A stretch of DNA of 64,000 nt from Pedobacter sp. ok626 (GCF_900100435.1 NZ_FNEX01000026.1:20264-84263), one strand, 5' to 3'; positions 9,201 to 17,905 are shown, counted from the stretch's first letter. Program-made: numbers and translations. The notes: generated by a model from the sequence alone, not told the origin.

Positions 9201-9912
9201 ACCAAGAATTTACGATTTAATTATCTCAGAAGGTGGACCAGCCGAAGGTGGTGCCGTAAGAGGACTTTATTCCATTGATTTCCAAAAATTGAGTGGATTA
9301 GGTGTGCCTACCTTTATCGATGAAGAGGGTGAGTTAAGTAGTAATGTTTATGTGCAGAGTACCAATACTCAGTATTTAAAATATGAGGGACCTGTTGACC
9401 CGCCATATACTGGAGGTTTTAACAATACTTTTAGATACAAGGATTTTACATTTAATTTCTTCGTTTCGTACCAGGCAGGTAATAAAATCAGACTCAACAA
9501 TGTATTCTCTAGTAATTATGGGGATAATGATGCCTTGCCAAGGGAGTTTTTAGATCGCTGGACTTTACCATTAGATGAGAATTATACCAATACACCTTCT
9601 ATCGCAGATTACCTGTTAAGAAAGAGTATTACCGGTACTTATCCATATACAGCTTATAATTATTCGAGTGATCGTGTAGCGGATGGGTCTTTTGTGAGAT
9701 TGAAACAAGTTTCTGTAGCGTATAACCTTCCTCAGAAATATAGTAATGTTTTAGGCGTAAAAAATGCGTCACTCAAGCTTCAAGGGAATAATGTTTGGTT
9801 GGTGTATGCCGATAAAAAACTGAAGGGCCAGGATCCTGAATTCTTTGGTTCTGGTGGTGTTGCGCTTCCTATACCAAGACAAATTACTCTGTCATTAAAA
9901 GTTGGATTTTAA
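6253..9912 (+). CDS. SusC/RagA-type TonB-linked outer-membrane transporter with STN signalling domain
   Basis: 1219 aa. A short pre-sequence of about 35 residues precedes the signal peptide (about 36-56, ending FAQ), which is usual in this genus-group. Then come an STN (secretin/TonB N-terminal) domain (about 65-117), which senses through FecR, a carboxypeptidase-regulatory-like domain (about 138-215), a plug (about 230-365, with the SusC signature KDASATALYGARA near 339) and the C-terminal barrel. It pairs with the SusD lipoprotein 10 bp downstream. The barrel imports substrate bound by SusD using TonB energy. An in-frame ATG near residue 35 is a possible alternative start. Substrate: see the peptidase neighbour. 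Confidence 0.95.
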   Translation: MNDYSHSITSVIAHFFSVLKRKRTVIGIKKLILMMKLTAIIILALTFQATASSFAQRVTISKNDASLKELFKEIRRQTGYYFIYNNEVIERAGTVNVQVKDRDVSDVLKDVFSLKRLSFSIEETNIIVKVKDAAPDRLINGKIVADEDGQPLPGVSIKVKGSTKSTSTNTNGEFSIRVNDGEILVLTMIGYMTQEVPTIGKTTLNIKLKQDNKALSEVVVTGFQNINKKLFTGSAVTISGADVKQDGVVDISRMLEGKVAGVSVQNVSGTFGTAPKIRVRGATSISGENKPLWVVDGVVLEDVINISNDQLSSGDATTLLGSSVAGINADDIESFNILKDASATALYGARAMNGVVVITTKKGKAGNTAVNYSGNFSAFFKPNYSTYNIMNSADEMSVYSEIYRKGGLGPNIVNGERGGVFAKMYQQINAFDASSGKFGVVNTAEGRATFLKRYATANTDWFDLLFKNSFVQEHSISISSGSEKSQHYFSVGYYNDNGWTLADEAKRYTMNLRGNYNLSPKLSVGILGTGALRKQVAPGTLGRTSNVVEGKYSRDFDINPFSYALNTSRTMTAYDENGKLEYFINNYAPFNIIEELENNYIDLDMMDMKLQGELNYKFLKNFEFKSVGALRYVKSTREHKITEYSNMANAYRYMPNSTIANANKYLYDDPDHPEVIDKTSVLPQGGFYNRNDDNLMSYDIRNQVDWKQKFGKHDVGAFIGQQTKSADRQNSYNNGYGYQYDKGGTAFTDYRIIKMLLESNYNYYGRNKFYDRYAAFFLNANYAYDSKYIFNGTVRYDGGNRMGASSTARWLPTWTLSGAWNVDQEDFIQKIDKISYLKLRGGYGLTASLGDATNSSVVLLNGTTRRPRLSEVETRISIDGLENSELTWEKQYETNVGVDLGLFQSRINFSLDYYKRNGFDLIGDVVTSGIGGEATKTANYADMKSHGVEITLGGTPVKTSSFSWTTNFTFGYNKNKITNLKSKPRIYDLIISEGGPAEGGAVRGLYSIDFQKLSGLGVPTFIDEEGELSSNVYVQSTNTQYLKYEGPVDPPYTGGFNNTFRYKDFTFNFFVSYQAGNKIRLNNVFSSNYGDNDALPREFLDRWTLPLDENYTNTPSIADYLLRKSITGTYPYTAYNYSSDRVADGSFVRLKQVSVAYNLPQKYSNVLGVKNASLKLQGNNVWLVYADKKLKGQDPEFFGSGGVALPIPRQITLSLKVGF

Positions 9913-9922
9913 ATAAAAGAAC

Positions 9923-11368
9923 ATGAAAAAATATAGTATATATCTTTTTGTATTACTTGCATTCGCTACTGCGGGATGTAATAAATTTCTTGATCAGGCT
10001 CCTGATGAGCGTACTACATTAAATACGCCTTCAAAGGTATCAGAGTTGCTGGTTACCGCTTATCCACGTGGCAATCATGTGCTACTGGCTGAGTCGATGT
10101 CTGATATTCCTGCATTTGTAAGTGCTACAGGAATAGATTTCGCAGTCAATCAAAATGGTTATTTTTGGAAGGACGTAGAGGCCGTAGATCAGGATAGTCC
10201 AACTTACTATTGGAATGCTTGTTATACTGCTATAGGAGCCGCTAATCAAGCGCTTGCTGCTATTGCTAAAGCTACAGATCCTCAGGCTTATTCGGGACAA
10301 AAGGGGGAAGCACTAGTTGCACGGGCTTATTCACATTTTATGTTGGTCACGCTATTCTCTAAATGCTATGACCCAGCAACCGCTGAAATAGACCCAGGAG
10401 TACCTTATGTGACTGATCCTGAGACTGTGGTATTCAAAAAGTATGATCGAAAAACAGTTGCCTATGTTTATCAGCAAATTGAAAAGGATTTTTTGGAAGG
10501 CATGCCATTAATCGTTGACAACTATAAAGTGCCTGCTTATCACTTTACACGTAAAGCTGCAAATGCTTTTGCCTGTCGCTATTACTTATTCAAGAAAGAT
10601 GCTGCAAAGGTTATTGAATATGCGAACCTTGCATTCCCTGCAAATAACTTTGCTGATAATGTGAGACCATGGAAATCTTATTCAGCTTTCAATGTTGCAC
10701 AAATAGAAGCTGCTTTTAGCAATGCTGCTAATCCTGGTAATTTATTAATTGCTGAAACTGTTTCGAGATTGGCAAGGAATTATAAAAGACCGGTATATTC
10801 TGTTAATCAAAATAGGCTAAATGTTATTATTGCACCTGTAGGAACTCCGCTGAATAGTTATCGAATTTTTTCTAACAGTTCTACATTTTATTATGTGCTG
10901 AAATTTGTGGAACATTTTGTGCGCACAAGCATAAATGCGACAACAGGTACCACTTACACCATGGTTCCATTGTTGACTACTGAAGAGGTATTGCTAAACC
11001 GTGCTGAAGCTTACATCATGCAGGAGAAGTATCCTGAAGCATTGGCTGATATGAATACGTTGATTAGTCAAAGAGTGTCAACCTATACACCTGCTACACA
11101 GAATTTTACCGAAGCTAAGATTAAGACGTTTTACGCTGGTGTTACAACAGACACAAAACAGACCTTTTTTAATGCGTTACTTGATTTGAAAAAAGCTGAA
11201 TTTGTGCATGAAGGAATGCGTTGGCTGGATATTTTAAGACATAAGCTGCCTGTCGTACATGCTGATGCTGATGGTGCAGAGTTTACATTAAAGGCTGATG
11301 ACAATAGGAAATTATGGCAGGTGCCTTCGGAAGTTACCTTATCTGGTGTTGAACAAAATCCACGTTAA
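9923..11368 (+). CDS. SusD/RagB-type nutrient-binding lipoprotein
   Basis: 481 aa. It has a lipoprotein signal with lipobox Cys at residue 19 (ATAGC), followed by the CNKFLDQAP start typical of SusD-like proteins. The mature part holds the helical TPR-like SusD core and the C-terminal RagB/SusD region, including the E..R..DI.R segment (about 437-446) and the closing VEQNPR. It acts on the outer face of the outer membrane as the lid of the SusC barrel. The spacing of 10 bp from susC indicates one transcript. Sequence does not identify the ligand. Confidence 0.93.
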   Translation: MKKYSIYLFVLLAFATAGCNKFLDQAPDERTTLNTPSKVSELLVTAYPRGNHVLLAESMSDIPAFVSATGIDFAVNQNGYFWKDVEAVDQDSPTYYWNACYTAIGAANQALAAIAKATDPQAYSGQKGEALVARAYSHFMLVTLFSKCYDPATAEIDPGVPYVTDPETVVFKKYDRKTVAYVYQQIEKDFLEGMPLIVDNYKVPAYHFTRKAANAFACRYYLFKKDAAKVIEYANLAFPANNFADNVRPWKSYSAFNVAQIEAAFSNAANPGNLLIAETVSRLARNYKRPVYSVNQNRLNVIIAPVGTPLNSYRIFSNSSTFYYVLKFVEHFVRTSINATTGTTYTMVPLLTTEEVLLNRAEAYIMQEKYPEALADMNTLISQRVSTYTPATQNFTEAKIKTFYAGVTTDTKQTFFNALLDLKKAEFVHEGMRWLDILRHKLPVVHADADGAEFTLKADDNRKLWQVPSEVTLSGVEQNPR

Positions 11369-11381
11369 ATCATTAAATCTA

Positions 11382-12698
11382 ATGAAGATGAAAAATATAT
11401 ATACGCTTTTGCTTGCTTCGCTTTTTGGCGTTATGCTTAGCTGTAAAAAAAGCGAAAACCTGAATAAAGAAATTGTCGGTTTAGGTGGAGATACCTGGGC
11501 ACAGACAGCACTGGATCAATGGTTGTTTACAAATTTTACGCAACCATATAACATTAGTGTGAAGTACAGGTGGGATGGCACGGAGTATGATAATTCTAAA
11601 ACATTAACTCCTCCTATAACGGATAAAGTACAGCCGTTAATGGAAGTGGTGAGGTCGGTTTGGATAGATCCTTACACAGCCGAAGCAGGACAGAATTTTA
11701 TTAAAAAGTATGCGCCTAAAAATTACATACTGGTAGGTAGTTTACAATATAACTCCGGTGGAACTGTTACTTTGGGTGAAGCCGGAGGAGGTGTTAAAGT
11801 AACGCTGTTTAATGTAAACAATTTTTCTAAAACGGAAAGGGATGTTGCAAAGCGGATACTAAAAACTATTCATCATGAGTTCACGCATATTTTAAATCAA
11901 ACCATTAATTTCCAAAAGGAATTTCCACAGGTAACGCCTGCTGGGTATACAGCTGATTGGAACAATAGAGCTTTGGTGGACGGTAATGGAGGTTTTATTA
12001 CGCAATATGCACAGGCCTCACCTGATGAAGACTTCGCTGAAATGACTTCGATTATGCTTACTGAAGGTAAGGCGGGTTATGAGGCCATACTTAAACCACT
12101 TTCTGCTGCTACAATAACTGCAATTCGTACCAAACAGGAAATGGTTGTTGGTTATTTTAAGCAAAGTTATGGTATCGACTTTTATAACCTTCAAAATAGA
12201 GTACAAGCTGCCCTAAATCAAAATTCACCGCTATTGCCTAGTACGTATCTTGCTTTTGGCGGACTTTATACGACTGTAACTGGTATTTCACCTGATCTAG
12301 CGGGACAGTCTGCCGATTTTACTACAGTCTTTAATGCTGCAAAAACGGGTCTTGCAGGTCTATCTGGTCGTGTGCTGAGTAATGTTGCTTTGGTTTATGG
12401 TGCTGCGGGACAGATTACACTAAGGGTAAACTATTTAAATTCTACGGGCGCTGCTTTAGTGGCCAATTTTACTTACAATATAGCTACCGATGCTAATGGG
12501 AATATCAATCTGACATTGGTAACTACTGATGCCAACGGATTGGTGATTGCACCTGGATTAACTGCGTTAACAAATTACTTGACACAGAATAAATTTAGTT
12601 ACAAATGGTACTATAGTGCAGATTTTAAAAGTGAATACATAGGTCTACAGAAGACAGCTGATGCAAATTCATTCTTTTTTGGTGTTTACGGAAATTAA
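11382..12698 (+). CDS. Putative zinc-binding metallopeptidase lipoprotein (Peptidase_Mx1-like)
   Basis: 438 aa from the ATG at 11382; an ORF start at 11298 would overlap susD and lose the signal peptide. It is a lipoprotein with lipobox Cys at residue 21 (MLSC). The zinc-peptidase motif HEFTH is at about 165-169 (third ligand not assigned). This matches the substrate-importing putative peptidases often placed after susCD in Bacteroidota. The C-terminal 170 residues form a beta-rich region resembling the following DUF4302 protein in style. It lies 13 bp after susD, so it is cotranscribed. It suggests that the locus handles a protein, peptide or glycoprotein. The family call rests on context and on HExxH. 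Confidence 0.8.
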   Translation: MKMKNIYTLLLASLFGVMLSCKKSENLNKEIVGLGGDTWAQTALDQWLFTNFTQPYNISVKYRWDGTEYDNSKTLTPPITDKVQPLMEVVRSVWIDPYTAEAGQNFIKKYAPKNYILVGSLQYNSGGTVTLGEAGGGVKVTLFNVNNFSKTERDVAKRILKTIHHEFTHILNQTINFQKEFPQVTPAGYTADWNNRALVDGNGGFITQYAQASPDEDFAEMTSIMLTEGKAGYEAILKPLSAATITAIRTKQEMVVGYFKQSYGIDFYNLQNRVQAALNQNSPLLPSTYLAFGGLYTTVTGISPDLAGQSADFTTVFNAAKTGLAGLSGRVLSNVALVYGAAGQITLRVNYLNSTGAALVANFTYNIATDANGNINLTLVTTDANGLVIAPGLTALTNYLTQNKFSYKWYYSADFKSEYIGLQKTADANSFFFGVYGN

Positions 12699-12705
12699 GA
12701 ACAAA

Positions 12706-14025
12706 ATGAAGAAATTTATATATATAGCACTGGTTATAACAGGATTTATAGCCGGATGTAAAAAGGATAATAATCCTATTTTTGAAGATCCAGATGTGCG
12801 TTTGTCTGCAGTGTTAGCCGAAGATCAGGCTAAGCTTTTATCTGCTGCTGATGGCTGGAAAGCTACTATTTATCCACTAGGTGGTAAAGGTTTTACCTAT
12901 TATTTTAAGTTTACAGCTGATGGTAAAGTAAGTATGCTTTCTGATTTTAACCTGACATCAGCGGGAACACTGGCTGCAAGTACTTATAGGCTTAAGGCTT
13001 TGCAGCGACCTACTTTAATTTTTGATAGTTATAACTATATTCATTTGGCGGCAGATCCGGATGTGAATATCAGTGGTGGCGGCGCTAGTACAGCCACAGG
13101 CCTTAAATCTGATTTTGAGTTTGCCTTTACGGAGGCTGTTGGGGACACTGTTAAGTTCGAAGGTACTTTCAATAAAAATGCCATGAGTATGGTTAAGTTA
13201 TCCGCTACAGAGTCGCAAGCCATTTTGGCTGGGGGGCTAAAAACCATGATGGAGGCCAATGCTCTTTATTTAATTGCCAATAGGTATCCTTATATTCAAT
13301 TTGCAGATGGTACAAAAGGTGCTGTTGATCTTAATCCCGTAGCGAAATCATTTAAGTTCACCTATGTTGACGCGCAAAATGCGATTGTTAATCAATCCGC
13401 CGTTTTTAGTTTTGGAATCAATAAAGTCGTATTAAGTACACCAATGAAATATGGCAGTGTTTCTTTTAATGAACTGTTATGGGATTCAGCAAACAAAGCT
13501 TATTACATTATGGCTGGTGCAACGAGAATTACCTTGCAGAATGGAACAACGCCATTAGTTCCGCTATCATTATTGTTTGGTTATGCAAACACGTTTGCTT
13601 ATCGTAAAATTACCATACCTGCAACAGGATTGCCAGTTGGGGTTACTTCAGGTTTTACCGCTGTTTATAATTCTACAGTTAGTTTGTTTGCCGGGACAGG
13701 AAGAACGATTACTTTGATGACTTTAACATTGACAAGCAATAATACATTGAGTGTGGATGTAAATTACAGGAATGCGACAACGGCATTTGTAGCGAGTGCA
13801 TCTTATACCTATACTAGAGTAGGTGATGTATTTACTTTAAGTGCACCGGTGTATAATGGGAATTGGGTATCAAGAACGGCTGAGGTTTTACCTTTGGCAA
13901 ACTATATGCTCTCAGGACCATTTAAAGTTAATTGGGTAACATCATCTAATCCAACAAACACAAGTACAATGGGAGGCTTTTATCGCACCGCAGATTTAAG
14001 CTCTTTCTTTTATGGTGTTTTATAA
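12706..14025 (+). CDS. DUF4302 family lipoprotein
   Basis: 439 aa from the ATG at 12706, seven bases after the peptidase stop; the longer reading frame from 12661 would overlap that gene. The lipobox Cys is at residue 18 (IAGC). The N-terminal half carries the DUF4302 pattern (ADGWKATIYPLGGKGFTYYFKF near 48-70, broken here into its parts: W-K at the start and G-YYF in the middle). The C-terminal half is beta-rich. DUF4302 proteins are found after susCD-peptidase sets and are presumed surface binding or accessory proteins; the role is not established. It is the last gene of the operon and is followed by a strong terminator. Confidence 0.85.
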   Translation: MKKFIYIALVITGFIAGCKKDNNPIFEDPDVRLSAVLAEDQAKLLSAADGWKATIYPLGGKGFTYYFKFTADGKVSMLSDFNLTSAGTLAASTYRLKALQRPTLIFDSYNYIHLAADPDVNISGGGASTATGLKSDFEFAFTEAVGDTVKFEGTFNKNAMSMVKLSATESQAILAGGLKTMMEANALYLIANRYPYIQFADGTKGAVDLNPVAKSFKFTYVDAQNAIVNQSAVFSFGINKVVLSTPMKYGSVSFNELLWDSANKAYYIMAGATRITLQNGTTPLVPLSLLFGYANTFAYRKITIPATGLPVGVTSGFTAVYNSTVSLFAGTGRTITLMTLTLTSNNTLSVDVNYRNATTAFVASASYTYTRVGDVFTLSAPVYNGNWVSRTAEVLPLANYMLSGPFKVNWVTSSNPTNTSTMGGFYRTADLSSFFYGVL

Positions 14026-14051
14026 TAAGGATTGATTAATTATTTTTGAGG

Positions 14052-14090
14052 AGTCCGTCTCATAATTAGGCATATGAGACGGACTTTTTT
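14052..14090 (+). terminator. Rho-independent terminator of the first susCD operon
   Basis: A perfect 12-bp stem AGTCCGTCTCAT (14052-14063) / ATGAGACGGACT (14074-14085) with a 10-nt loop is followed by a run of T. It lies 27 bp after the DUF4302 stop. Confidence 0.92.
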
Positions 14091-14265
14091 ATTTGAAAAT
14101 TGATAATAATAATCTTTATTGTCTTCTGTTTAAAACAACAAAGTGTCTTATATGTGGTTAAAGTCTCAATCGAATAAGAACAATACCGGGATTCCCCATT
14201 GATAAGAATTTATATTGTTGTCTCTAGACTCAATTAACGAGGCAAATTACTGTGGATATATACTT

Positions 14266-15888
14266 CTATTCTTTTCTCACGTTTTTCAATATCATCAGAT
14301 TTAAGGCATTAATCGAATACCCGCTAATGTTGTTTTGAGTCATTACTAACGATTGATCGTAAAGAATAGGAACTATGTTTGCATATTCTACAATCATTCG
14401 ATCCATTTTCTGGTAGAGTAAGTACCGCTTTTTGTTGTCATTTTCGTAATAACTTTGCTCAAACAAACGGTCAAATTCATCGTTAAAATAACCGGTATAG
14501 TTGGGGCCATTTGGGACTTTGTTTTTGGAATAAAACATAGCAAGGAAATTCTCTCCATCGGGGTAATCGGCTATCCATGAACCTCTGAAAAAGTTGACTT
14601 CATTTTTGGAGATAAGGTCTCTTAGGCTGGCGTTGGGGCTTACATCTACCTTCATCCGAATACCAATGGCACTCAGCTCGCCTTGAATAAATTCAATCAG
14701 ATCTTTGTAAGTTGTAGAGGTACTAAGGGTCAATTGAGGCATCCCTTTTCCATTAGGAAAACCAGCTTCTGCAAGTAGTTCTATTGCCCGCTGCGGATTA
14801 TAATGGTAGCCTTTAACTGCAATACTGTCGAAACCGGGCATGCCGTGTGGGATAAAGCCAGAAGTAGCTGGCATACCGATGCTGTTTCGTAAGTATTTAA
14901 TCAGCTTAGGTTTGTCAATCGCGTAATTGATGGCCTGTCTTATTTTCTTGAATTTTAAAGGAGAGTTTTTGGCGATTGATTTTGAGGTATCGACGAGAAT
15001 ACCTACGTATTCTGTGCATAAATAGGGACCTTTTCTTAACTGAAACTTACCTTTATACTTGCTGGTCATTTTGCCACTCTTAGTCAGGATATCGTCGCGG
15101 TAACTGCCATCTACCTTGTCAAAAAAGTCGAGCTCTTTTTTAATGAAATTCATGAAAGCACTTTGCTTGTCACTAATGAAGGTAACTTTTACAGCATCCA
15201 GGTAGGGGAGTTGCTGGTTGCCTGCTTTCTCCCAGTAATGCTCATTCTTCAGCAGAACCAATATTTCATCTTCCTTCCAGTATTTAAACTTAAAAGGTCC
15301 TGTGCCAATAGGGTGACTTCTGAAATCTTTCCCATAATGTTCAACAATTTCGCGAGGTACTACAGCACAGTAAAGTGTAGTAAGTAGATTGATGAAAGCG
15401 GGAAAGGGTTTACCCAGTTTGATCTGGAAAGTGCTGTCGTTTACGGCAATGAAACTATTGATGTCTTTAACTTTATCGCTGAAGATCCATCCACCGGAAG
15501 AAGCTACTTTAGGATCAATCAGCCGGTAGAAACTGTATCTGAAATCAGCTGCGACTACTTTTCGGCCTTTTCCATCAGGAAATATAGGATCGTCATGAAA
15601 ATATACATCATTACGCAGGTTAAAAGTATAAGTTAGATGGTCTTCGGAAATTTGCCATGTTTTCGCAATGCAGGGCAGAGGGGTTAATGTACTGTCTACC
15701 TGAACGAGTCCGTTGAAAATCTGGTTCATCATCCATATGGCGTTTTGATTGCGGGCAAAAGCAGGATCCAATGACGTGACATTCTGGTCAAGGTTCATAT
15801 TAAACACCTTTTTATCCGTGTCGGTTGATTTTTGCTTACAGGATAGCAATGTTAAAATCAACAAGGCATAAAAAATATTGTTTATCAT
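14266..15888 (-). CDS. Peptide/nickel ABC-type substrate-binding lipoprotein (SBP_bac_5)
   Basis: 540 aa from the ATG at 15888; upstream in-frame Met codons exist, but this start puts the lipobox Cys at residue 17 (LLSC). The rest follows the family-5 extracellular solute-binding fold (DppA/OppA type): the N-terminal SLDPAFA and FNGLVQVD blocks, ADFRYSFYRL, the GTGPFKF core segment and a C-terminal lobe. The length is normal. No permease or ATPase gene is adjacent, so its transport partner is either elsewhere or absent. It may bind peptides at the inner membrane or act as a stand-alone chaperone or sensor. It is transcribed away from the small gene at 15943. Confidence 0.88.
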   Translation of the reverse strand: MINNIFYALLILTLLSCKQKSTDTDKKVFNMNLDQNVTSLDPAFARNQNAIWMMNQIFNGLVQVDSTLTPLPCIAKTWQISEDHLTYTFNLRNDVYFHDDPIFPDGKGRKVVAADFRYSFYRLIDPKVASSGGWIFSDKVKDINSFIAVNDSTFQIKLGKPFPAFINLLTTLYCAVVPREIVEHYGKDFRSHPIGTGPFKFKYWKEDEILVLLKNEHYWEKAGNQQLPYLDAVKVTFISDKQSAFMNFIKKELDFFDKVDGSYRDDILTKSGKMTSKYKGKFQLRKGPYLCTEYVGILVDTSKSIAKNSPLKFKKIRQAINYAIDKPKLIKYLRNSIGMPATSGFIPHGMPGFDSIAVKGYHYNPQRAIELLAEAGFPNGKGMPQLTLSTSTTYKDLIEFIQGELSAIGIRMKVDVSPNASLRDLISKNEVNFFRGSWIADYPDGENFLAMFYSKNKVPNGPNYTGYFNDEFDRLFEQSYYENDNKKRYLLYQKMDRMIVEYANIVPILYDQSLVMTQNNISGYSINALNLMILKNVRKE

Positions 15889-15911
15889 ACGGCACATCGG
15901 TTCAGGAATAG

Positions 15912-15919
15912 TAATTTTG
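15912..15919 (+). promoter_or_regulatory. -7 promoter box for the gene at 15943
   Basis: TAATTTTG matches the Bacteroidota -7 consensus TAnnTTTG. It lies 23 bp before the ATG, giving a leader of about 17 nt. No clear -33 TTTG was found at the right distance. Confidence 0.45.
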
Positions 15920-15942
15920 CACAAAGTAATAAATATATCGAT

Positions 15943-16401
15943 ATGTCTTTTTTAAATGCGGTTATAAATAAGGTTAAAGATGAAGCGCTGCGCGAACAAC
16001 TTCAGGAACGTATAGATTTAATCCAGCATAAAATAAAGTTTATGGATAAGGTACCAGTTGCTTTTCTGGATACGAACAACCAGTTGAATTATGCTTTAGA
16101 AGAGGTGATTTTAGCGGCGGGTGGAATGTATCAGGATTTCACCAATACAGCTAAGGTGGTTATTTACATGCAAAAAGGAAAAACCATGTTGGAGCTGATG
16201 GGCATTGTTCCTGCTTTGTTGGATAATAGCTGGCCAGCTGTTGAATACAATAGAGTTTATTTGATGAATGGACAGGATTTAGATACAGATGATGCTGAAG
16301 ATCTGGTTGCTGCCCTTGAGGATATCGCCGAAATGCTTTATCCTGGTTTCTTTGTTTTTGGAAATGAAGGGATAGATTGGTTGAGCTTTAAAACGCAATA
16401 A
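15943..16401 (+). CDS. Small cytoplasmic protein resembling the C-lobe of BtuF-type binding proteins
   Basis: 152 aa with no signal peptide. Residues about 37-62 (VPVAFLD then LEEVILAAGG) and 87-136 (WPAVEYNRVYLMNG then DLVAALEDIAEMLYPGFF) match the C-terminal lobe pattern of helical-backbone metal/cobalamin receptors (COG0614: VAVL...ELAGG..., AV..GRVY...G..EILA.LLHP). The N-terminal lobe that completes the ligand cleft is missing. Being cytoplasmic and half-size, it cannot work as a normal ABC receptor. It overlaps the convergent FMN-reductase gene by 14 bp at the stops. The function is unknown; the homology is my reading by eye. Confidence 0.65.
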   Translation: MSFLNAVINKVKDEALREQLQERIDLIQHKIKFMDKVPVAFLDTNNQLNYALEEVILAAGGMYQDFTNTAKVVIYMQKGKTMLELMGIVPALLDNSWPAVEYNRVYLMNGQDLDTDDAEDLVAALEDIAEMLYPGFFVFGNEGIDWLSFKTQ

Positions 16402-16909
16402 ACTTATCCATTTGCTGGCCCGTGAATTTTAAAGTGTCTTCTTTAAAAAAATCACCATTTTCGTCCAATTCGGTCTTGATCGCGGAAATGTGAATTCTTA
16501 AAGGAAGTACATGAAGGTGCAGGTAGCTACAAACTCCGCCAAAATGATCTATTCCTCTAATGTTTCCATATTTTCCTGACGATACTCCTACTAAAGCGGC
16601 CTTTTTATCATAAAAGCTTTCGGGGAAATTGCAGGCATCAATAAATGTTTTTAATACACCGGGGAAGCTGCCGTTGTATTCGGGGATGATAAAAAGAAAT
16701 TTACTGGTTGCAGCGATCATTTGTTGGATAGGCTCAAATTCTGTGCTTCTTTTTCCGTAAAGGTCAGAGGCTATGAGTGTTTCGGGAAGATCTTCCAGGT
16801 TGAAAAGATTGGTTTGTAATCCTTTTTCAGCCAATGTTTTCTGATAATATTTTGCGACTTTTAGTGTATTACTTGCAGGTCTGTTTGTTCCTGATATGAT
16901 GGTTATCAT
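16388..16909 (-). CDS. NAD(P)H-dependent FMN reductase family protein
   Basis: 173 aa, the usual length for the family. A flavodoxin-like fold is shown by the N-terminal SGTNRPASNT phosphate-binding loop (residues 6-15), the PEYNGSFPGVLKTFID segment (about 76-91) and a GKYGN stretch that contacts flavin. Such enzymes reduce FMN, quinones or azo compounds in the cytoplasm using NAD(P)H. The gene ends within the last 14 bp of the convergent gene. A weak -7 box (TATTTTTG on the minus strand) lies about 105 bp upstream at 17013-17020. The precise substrate is unknown. Confidence 0.85.
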   Translation of the reverse strand: MITIISGTNRPASNTLKVAKYYQKTLAEKGLQTNLFNLEDLPETLIASDLYGKRSTEFEPIQQMIAATSKFLFIIPEYNGSFPGVLKTFIDACNFPESFYDKKAALVGVSSGKYGNIRGIDHFGGVCSYLHLHVLPLRIHISAIKTELDENGDFFKEDTLKFTGQQMDKFIAF

Positions 16910-17091
16910 GCGTAAATTGTTAATAAGATGTGTAAAACACTTAGTGCATTAATGCTAGTTTTGCCATTTAGTTTGTATCTTAGCTAATCGTTAAAATATG
17001 CCTAAAACAATACAAAAATAGCATTTTTTATAGATTTACTTCAATGTAAATTAAGCCTTAAGTAAATAATTGGTAATTATTAAAAAGATAA

Positions 17092-17895
17092 ATGAGTAAA
17101 ATTATTGCATTGGCAAATCAAAAAGGTGGTGTAGGTAAAACGACTTCATCTATAAACTTAGCAGCGAGTTTAGCCGTACTGGAATACAGGACTTTATTGG
17201 TCGACGCAGACCCTCAGGCCAACTCTACCTCCGGTATTGGTTTTGATCCAAGAAATATCAAAAACAGCATCTACGAATGTATCATCAATGATATAGAGCC
17301 GATGGATGCGATACAAAAAACAGAAACACCAAATTTGGATCTGTTGCCAGCACATATCGACCTGGTTGGTGCGGAAATCGAGATGATCAACCTCAATAAC
17401 AGAGAGTATAAAATGAAAGCTGTTATGGAGAAGATCAGAGATCAGTACGATTTTATTATCGTAGACTGCTCTCCTTCGCTTGGTTTAATTACCATTAATG
17501 CGCTTACAGCAGCAGATTCTGTAATTATCCCTGTTCAATGTGAATATTTTGCATTGGAAGGTTTAGGTAAATTGCTAAACACAATTAAAATTGTACAAAA
17601 TCGTTTAAATCCTGAATTGGAAATTGAAGGTATTTTGTTGACAATGTACGATGTGCGTTTACGTTTATCAAACCAGGTGGTTGAAGAAGTAAAAACACAC
17701 TTTCAAGAACTTGTTTTTGAAACGATCATTCAAAGAAATACCCGCTTAAGTGAGGCTCCTAGTTATGGCGTATCTGTAATTATGCATGATGCAAACTGTA
17801 AGGGAGCTATCAATTATCTGAACCTGGCACGTGAGATCGTCCGTAAAAACGGATTGGTTAAGGAAGTGCAGGATGTAAATACGGCAATTATATAA
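17092..17895 (+). CDS. parA: Chromosome-partitioning ATPase ParA (Soj)
   Basis: 267 aa. The deviant Walker A motif KGGVGKTTSS lies at 10-19, with the D of switch I near 40 (VDADPQANST) and Walker B (FIIVDCSP) near 122. The length fits the chromosomal Soj/ParA group without the N-terminal DNA-binding extension of plasmid type Ia. It forms an ATP-dependent gradient on the nucleoid that moves the ParB-parS complex. parB follows after 10 bp, and DUF5683, dapB and lepB continue the same direction, a typical Bacteroidota order. No parS site was found in the window. Confidence 0.96.
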   Translation: MSKIIALANQKGGVGKTTSSINLAASLAVLEYRTLLVDADPQANSTSGIGFDPRNIKNSIYECIINDIEPMDAIQKTETPNLDLLPAHIDLVGAEIEMINLNNREYKMKAVMEKIRDQYDFIIVDCSPSLGLITINALTAADSVIIPVQCEYFALEGLGKLLNTIKIVQNRLNPELEIEGILLTMYDVRLRLSNQVVEEVKTHFQELVFETIIQRNTRLSEAPSYGVSVIMHDANCKGAINYLNLAREIVRKNGLVKEVQDVNTAII

Positions 17896-17905
17896 TTATT
17901 TTTTA

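Noticed and set aside
11298..11381. Upstream start of the peptidase gene
   Set aside because: It would overlap susD by 71 bp and bury the lipoprotein signal peptide; the ATG at 11382 fits better.
17828..17833. CACGTG near the end of parA as a parS site
   Set aside because: The flanks do not match the 16-bp parS palindrome (TGTTTCACGTGAAACA type); only the central six bases agree.
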